Shown piece after piece: positions 6,556 to 10,099 of a DNA stretch of 10,099 bases; position 1 is the first letter of the stretch; every line of letters begins with the position of its first letter. Below the pieces are notes generated by a model, which was not told the DNA's origin, did not search any database, and saw nothing but the letters and a program-made list of their open reading frames with translations. The stretch is from NCBI GenBank assembly GCA_002345625.1, contig DDWE01000090.1:1-10099 (forward strand), given 5' to 3'. Both the position numbers and the translations under genes were made by a program. This stretch comes from Desulfuromonadaceae bacterium UBA2294 (GTDB taxonomy: Bacteria; Desulfobacterota; Desulfuromonadia; Desulfuromonadales; UBA2294).

Positions 6556-7710
6556 ATGCCAACCCCCGAAATCTACCAAGGTTTTGAACTGGGTCCGATC
6601 AGACCACCGAGCGAAGCGCAGAGTCTGATGCTCCGGATCACCCGCAATTGCCCGTGGAACAAGTGCAAATTCTGCGGACTGTACAAGGGGGAAACATTCA
6701 GCATACGGTCGGTCGAGCACGTGAAGCAAGATATCGATACGATCCGGCAGATGATTGATGAAATCGAGCAGGGCATGACGCAGTCCGGCGGTGGCAGTCG
6801 GCGGACGCTGTTTGAGCTGCAGTCCGCTCGGCCGGCAACCGATCAGCTCGCCTATCAGATGGCGGTGAACTGGTTTAGAAGCGGGATGCAATCGATCTTT
6901 CTGCAGGACGCCAATACCCTGATTATCAAGCCCGATGATCTGGTCACAATCCTCAATTATGCCCGCAGCGCCTTCCCGCAGGTCGAGCGCATCACCTCCT
7001 ACGCCCGTTCGCATTCGATCGCGCGGATCAGCGATGAAGATATGACCCGGATCGCATCGGCCGGGCTGAACCGGATCCATGTCGGGATGGAGTCAGCCGC
7101 GGACCAGGTGCTGGCGTTCATCAAAAAAGGGGTCGACAAAAAGACCCATATCGTTGCCGGCCAGAAAGTGAAACGGGCCGGGATCGAGCTGTCAGAATAT
7201 TACATGCCGGGCCTGGGTGGCATCGAGTTTTCAAGCGAGCACGCGCTGGAGTCGGCCGACGCAATCAACCAGATCGACCCGGATTTTATCCGTATCCGCA
7301 CTCTGGCCATCCCGGAACAGGTCGAGTTGTCCAATGATGTTCGCTCCGGTGCCTTCACCCCGTGCGGTGATCTTCAGATGGCCGATGAGCTGCTGTTGTT
7401 TCTCGACAATCTGCAGGGGATTTCGAGCACGATCAAGAGTGATCATATCCTCAACCTGTTTCAAGATGTGGACGGGCGATTGCCAGAGGAGAAAGAACAG
7501 ATCACGGCACCGATCCGCACATTTCAACTTTTACCGCCAGAAGAACAGCTGCTCTACCTGGTCGGTCGCCGGACCGGCATCTTTTCACGAATCGAAGATC
7601 TGAACGATACGGAGTTACGCAGGCATGCCGAAAAGGCTCGCGCCGCGCATCGGGTCACCCTGGAGAATCTGGAAGAATTTACCGCCGAGATCGTGAAACG
7701 ATATATCTGA
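6556..7710 (+). CDS. Radical SAM protein of unknown function (COG1032-like)
   Basis: A 384-residue cytoplasmic enzyme. RITRNCPWNKCKFCGLYKG holds the cluster cysteines Cys32, Cys37 and Cys40, a CX4CX2C spacing rather than CX3CX2C; I take this as normal for this branch (compare CSYNKCTFC-type relatives). They should bind the [4Fe-4S] cluster that cleaves S-adenosylmethionine. Further family marks are IFLQDANTL, RITSYARSHS, GLNRIHVGMES and IELSEYYMPGLGG, which fit successive strands of a TIM-barrel-like radical SAM core. The C-terminal quarter (after about residue 275) is alpha-helical with no cysteine cluster, so no SPASM domain. I prefer ATG 6556 because GAGGT at 6544-6548 is well placed; an upstream GTG at 6514 lacks one. 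The substrate is unknown and the gene stands alone, so context gives no pathway. Confidence 0.88.
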   Translation: MPTPEIYQGFELGPIRPPSEAQSLMLRITRNCPWNKCKFCGLYKGETFSIRSVEHVKQDIDTIRQMIDEIEQGMTQSGGGSRRTLFELQSARPATDQLAYQMAVNWFRSGMQSIFLQDANTLIIKPDDLVTILNYARSAFPQVERITSYARSHSIARISDEDMTRIASAGLNRIHVGMESAADQVLAFIKKGVDKKTHIVAGQKVKRAGIELSEYYMPGLGGIEFSSEHALESADAINQIDPDFIRIRTLAIPEQVELSNDVRSGAFTPCGDLQMADELLLFLDNLQGISSTIKSDHILNLFQDVDGRLPEEKEQITAPIRTFQLLPPEEQLLYLVGRRTGIFSRIEDLNDTELRRHAEKARAAHRVTLENLEEFTAEIVKRYI

Positions 7711-7745
7711 GCTGAAGCCCGTTCTCCTGGAAGAACTGAATCAAC

Positions 7746-7794
7746 GCCGGTCCCATTAAAAAAATGGGCCGGCTACGTATCAAAGTAACCGGCC
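7746..7794. terminator. Shared bidirectional terminator region with two alternative hairpins
   Basis: Between the convergent radical SAM and HD-domain genes. Hairpin 1: GGCCGGCTAC (7767-7776) with the arm at 7785-7794, one mismatch. Hairpin 2: GCCGGTCCCATT (7746-7757) with AATGGGCCGGC (7763-7773), one bulged T. They share 7767-7773, so only one can form at a time. The A-run 7758-7764 becomes a T-run on the minus strand directly after hairpin 1, a good terminator for the modBC/HD unit; the plus-strand side has only a looser T-rich stretch at 7812-7818. Confidence 0.7.
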
Positions 7795-7832
7795 TGCCGT
7801 GTCTCGATTTTTCTTGATCGCTCGATTTTCGA

Positions 7833-8267
7833 CTAATCCCCTGTCGCGGCGGCCAACAGTATGGATCGAACGTCCTCATATTCCTTTATACGAGCGAAAT
7901 CATTCGCCGACGGGCAGGCAATTCGGCTTAAGTCCATATTTTCGGCATTGTCAGCCAGCTTCACGTTTCTGGCGAGACGGTTTCTGGCCGCCCGGTGCGC
8001 AGCGAAAATCCGCGTTTCCCCCGCCTGTTTCGTCAGTGCATCCAGAGCTTCAACAATGTGACGCGAAAACCCTTCGGCCGCAAGCTCCGTAAGGGTACAG
8101 GTTGAGTCTTCTACGACATCGTGGAGGATCGCTGTAATGCGTTCTTCCTCTGTGGTCATCCGAAGCATGACCCGAATTGGATGCAAGATGTACGGCTGCC
8201 CTGCCTTATCAAACTGTCCGGCGTGGGCATGGGCAGCGATCTGGATGGCACGCTCCAGTGTTGCCAT
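7833..8267 (-). CDS. Small HD-domain phosphohydrolase (RelA/SpoT-HD or MESH1-like)
   Basis: A 144-residue soluble protein that resembles the hydrolase half of RelA/SpoT enzymes. It has AAHAHAGQFDKAGQPYILHP (11-30), with candidate metal ligand His29, then ILHDVVEDS (47-55) with the His49-Asp50 doublet and the Glu53-Asp54 pair typical of (p)ppGpp hydrolases, and NVKLADNAENMD (101-112) with Asp106. These are the residues that bind Mn2+ and the nucleotide in that family. It may hydrolyse an alarmone or a related nucleotide; it is shorter than typical small alarmone hydrolases of about 180 residues, so the substrate is open. ATG 8267 is preferred over TTG 8285 because GGAGGG lies seven bases upstream. 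The gene follows modC by 26 bases on the same strand and may be in its operon. A terminator lies just downstream. Confidence 0.82.
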   Translation of the reverse strand: MATLERAIQIAAHAHAGQFDKAGQPYILHPIRVMLRMTTEEERITAILHDVVEDSTCTLTELAAEGFSRHIVEALDALTKQAGETRIFAAHRAARNRLARNVKLADNAENMDLSRIACPSANDFARIKEYEDVRSILLAAATGD

Positions 8268-8293
8268 GCGAGCTCCCTCCGTCAATGGACAGG

Positions 8294-9349
8294 TCAGTAA
8301 AGCCGACGAAACGCCGACGCCTTGATGACCGCGATAATGTCGCTGCCCGGCTGCAGGCCGAGATCGTGCACCGCCTCGGCGACGACCTGCGACACCAGGG
8401 TCCGGCCACCGCAGTCGAGTTCAACGCCGAGGCGATTGCCGGCGCCGAACAGCTTGACCACCTTGCAGCGCAGCATATTGCGGGCGCTGGTCGCCTCGGG
8501 GTGGCGCTTGAACAGAGTGATGTCCTTCGAGGAGAGCTCAAACATCCCTGTTGTCGCCTCGCTGCCAGCGGAAAGGACAATCTCCTGATCGCCCCAGCCA
8601 TAGCAAAACAGGCCATCGTGCAGACGCGGATTGTGCAGCTCGAGCAGGTTGATGTAACCGATCTGGCTGGTCCCCATGCCGCGCCGCGCCAGCTCTTCGG
8701 CCGAGGTCTGGCCGAGATACTGGCCGCCGGCAAACTCCAGCACCTCCCCGGTCAGCAGGCGCATTTCGTTCAGGGAGTGGCTGATCAGCAGCAGCGGCAC
8801 AGCGAACTCGGCGAAGACCTTCTGCAGGTAAGGAATGATCTGAAACTTGAGTTTTTCATCGAGGCCGGTCAACGGTTCGTCGAGCAGGATCAGCCGCGGA
8901 CAAGCAAGAAGAGTGCGTCCCAGCGCCACCCGCTGGCGCTCGCCGCCGGAGAGGCTGACAACATCACGCTGTAGCAACGGCCCGAGGCCGAGCACGTCGA
9001 TGAGATCCTGCGGATCAATTTTCCGCTCACTGGCCGGGATGCGCCGATAGCCGTAGAGCAGGTTGCGGCGCACACCGAGGTGCGGGAAGAGGTGGGCGTG
9101 CTGAAAGACGACACCGATGCGGCGCCGCTCCGGGGCAAGGTTGATCCCTTTGGCGCTATCGAACAGGGTGTCACCATCGATGCGGATGCTGCCGCGGTCG
9201 GGCCTGAGCAGCCCGGCGAGCAGGTGCATCAAAGTCGACTTGCCGCTCCCCGACGGGCCGAAGACACCGAGGCGCTCGCCGGTAACATCAAAATCGGCCG
9301 CGAGTTTGAACGAACCGAGCTGTTTGTGCAGAGAGACTTCGAGCTTCAT
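8294..9349 (-). CDS. modC: Molybdate ABC transporter ATP-binding protein ModC
   Basis: A 351-residue ABC ATPase. Walker A GPSGSGKS is at 31-38, Q-loop Gln83 in VVFQHAHLFPH, signature LSGGERQR at 133-140, Walker B LILLDEP at 153-159 and the switch histidine His191 in LISHSLNE. The C-terminal part from about 290 (SARNMLRCKVVKLFG, LGVELDCGGRTL, DIIAVIKASAF) is a TOBE/molybdopterin-binding domain, which in ModC binds the oxyanion for feedback control. It powers molybdate (or tungstate) uptake at the cytoplasmic face of the membrane. The length is normal for ModC. The start ATG at 9349 overlaps the modB stop as ATGA, with GGGAG upstream, so translation is probably coupled; the longer open frame to 9433 only shadows modB. 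All catalytic motifs are intact. Confidence 0.94.
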   Translation of the reverse strand: MKLEVSLHKQLGSFKLAADFDVTGERLGVFGPSGSGKSTLMHLLAGLLRPDRGSIRIDGDTLFDSAKGINLAPERRRIGVVFQHAHLFPHLGVRRNLLYGYRRIPASERKIDPQDLIDVLGLGPLLQRDVVSLSGGERQRVALGRTLLACPRLILLDEPLTGLDEKLKFQIIPYLQKVFAEFAVPLLLISHSLNEMRLLTGEVLEFAGGQYLGQTSAEELARRGMGTSQIGYINLLELHNPRLHDGLFCYGWGDQEIVLSAGSEATTGMFELSSKDITLFKRHPEATSARNMLRCKVVKLFGAGNRLGVELDCGGRTLVSQVVAEAVHDLGLQPGSDIIAVIKASAFRRLY

Positions 9350-10035
9350 CGCGATTGCTCCCGCCCGAAGCGCTTGACCAACCCCTCGTTGAAGATCAGA
9401 ACAGCCAGGGCAAGGCCCACCGAGACCGCGCACAAAGCCAGCGCCATGCGATCGCCACCCGGCGTGCTGGTGTAGTCGTAGATCGCCAGTGGGATGGTCT
9501 GGGTGACACCGGGGATATTGCCGGCGATGATGATGGTAGCGCCAAATTCGCCGAGACTGCGGGCAAACATCAGGCTGGCTCCGGCCAATAGCGACCGCCC
9601 TGACAGCGGCAGGATGACACTGAACAGGGTGTCGTACCAGCGCGCACCGAGGGTGCGCGAGGCCTGGATCAGCTGCCGGTCGATCCCTTCCATACCGATA
9701 CGGATCGAGCGCACCAGCAGCGGGAAGCCGACCACCATCGAAGCCAGCACCGCTGCCTTCCAGGTGAAAATAATCTGGATGCCGAATTCAGCCAGCAGAC
9801 CGCCGAGCCAACCGTTACGACCCAGGAGCAGCAGCAGCAGATAGCCGACCACCACCGGCGGCAGCACCAGCGGCAGGTTGATCAGACCGTCGAACAGCGC
9901 CTTGCCCGGCAGACGGCTGAAGACCAGCAGGTAGGCGGCGGCGAAACCGAACGGCAGCGACAGCAAAGTCGCCGTGAACGCCACCCGGGCGGAGAGTTCC
10001 ATCGCCTGCCAATCGGTCGGGGTGAATTCGAACAT
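9346..10035 (-). CDS. modB: Molybdate ABC transporter permease ModB
   Basis: A 229-residue permease with about five to six membrane segments, the standard ModB length. Recognisable are LINLPLVLPPVVVGYLLL (51-68), the EAA coupling loop QLIQASRTLGARWYDTLFSVILP (121-143) that docks on ModC, and FARSLGEFGATIIIAGNIPG (157-176), a strong mark of molybdate permeases. It forms the membrane channel for molybdate delivered by a periplasmic ModA. The start ATG 10035 has GGAG about seven bases upstream. Its stop overlaps the modC start. modA is not in the window; the 64 bases to the right edge contain no supported gene, so modA, if it is next door, lies just beyond. Confidence 0.94.
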   Translation of the reverse strand: MFEFTPTDWQAMELSARVAFTATLLSLPFGFAAAYLLVFSRLPGKALFDGLINLPLVLPPVVVGYLLLLLLGRNGWLGGLLAEFGIQIIFTWKAAVLASMVVGFPLLVRSIRIGMEGIDRQLIQASRTLGARWYDTLFSVILPLSGRSLLAGASLMFARSLGEFGATIIIAGNIPGVTQTIPLAIYDYTSTPGGDRMALALCAVSVGLALAVLIFNEGLVKRFGREQSR

Positions 10036-10099
10036 ACAAACTCCAGAGGATGGTTCAGTCTTAACTTCGTTGACTCACGCAACGCCGCGACGACGCAAC

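Noticed and set aside
8177..8974. Plus-strand frame of 265 codons opposite modC and the HD gene
   Set aside because: Antisense to two well-supported genes; no motif and no good ribosome binding site.
1..10099. CRISPR array, tRNA or rRNA gene, transposase or integrase gene
   Set aside because: No regularly spaced repeats, no cloverleaf-like sequence and no recognisable recombinase or transposase motif on either strand.

Overview
This looks like a bacterial chromosome segment with moderately high GC and Gram-negative-type genes. The mix of genes (KefB/YbaL-type antiporter, DUF3124 protein, molybdate transporter, COG1032-type radical SAM enzyme) and the protein style suggest a Desulfuromonadales/Geobacter-like deltaproteobacterium. 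That placement is inference from family resemblance only; no marker gene in the window fixes it.

Left part (1-6002): an accessory-looking stretch built around pieces of comM, the YifB/ComM Mg-chelatase-like AAA+ helicase gene. Copy A (1-802) is the end of a minus-strand two-HTH regulator gene, back to back with the last 160 codons of comM on the plus strand. Copy B (5050-6002) is the same arrangement with a complete regulator. Window positions 1-802 and 5201-6002 align at a constant offset of 5200 with no net indel. A third, shorter and decayed comM tail (copy C, 2111-2308) lies between them. The comM pieces divide the region into two cargo compartments: an ACR3/bile-acid-symporter-type exporter on the minus strand (888-1844), and a CPA2 cation:proton antiporter followed by a secreted DUF3124 protein on the plus strand (2423-4890).

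Middle part (6003-6555): about 550 bases without a gene. It holds a bidirectional terminator, an orphan terminator-like hairpin facing the minus strand, an 11-base direct repeat and an imperfect palindrome that may be a relic of a REP/IS200-type element.

Right part (6556-10099): ordinary chromosomal genes. A radical SAM enzyme of unknown function is on the plus strand. Converging on it are modB, modC and a small HD-domain phosphohydrolase on the minus strand; the modB stop and modC start overlap (ATGA). A shared hairpin region separates the convergent units. modA, expected just upstream of modB, would lie beyond the right edge.

The most notable signal is the repeated regulator/comM-tail module flanking unrelated transport genes. 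It fits repeated insertion or accretion at comM, a gene known as an island target in other bacteria, or a mobile or duplicating unit that carries a comM tail. The sequence alone does not decide between these.
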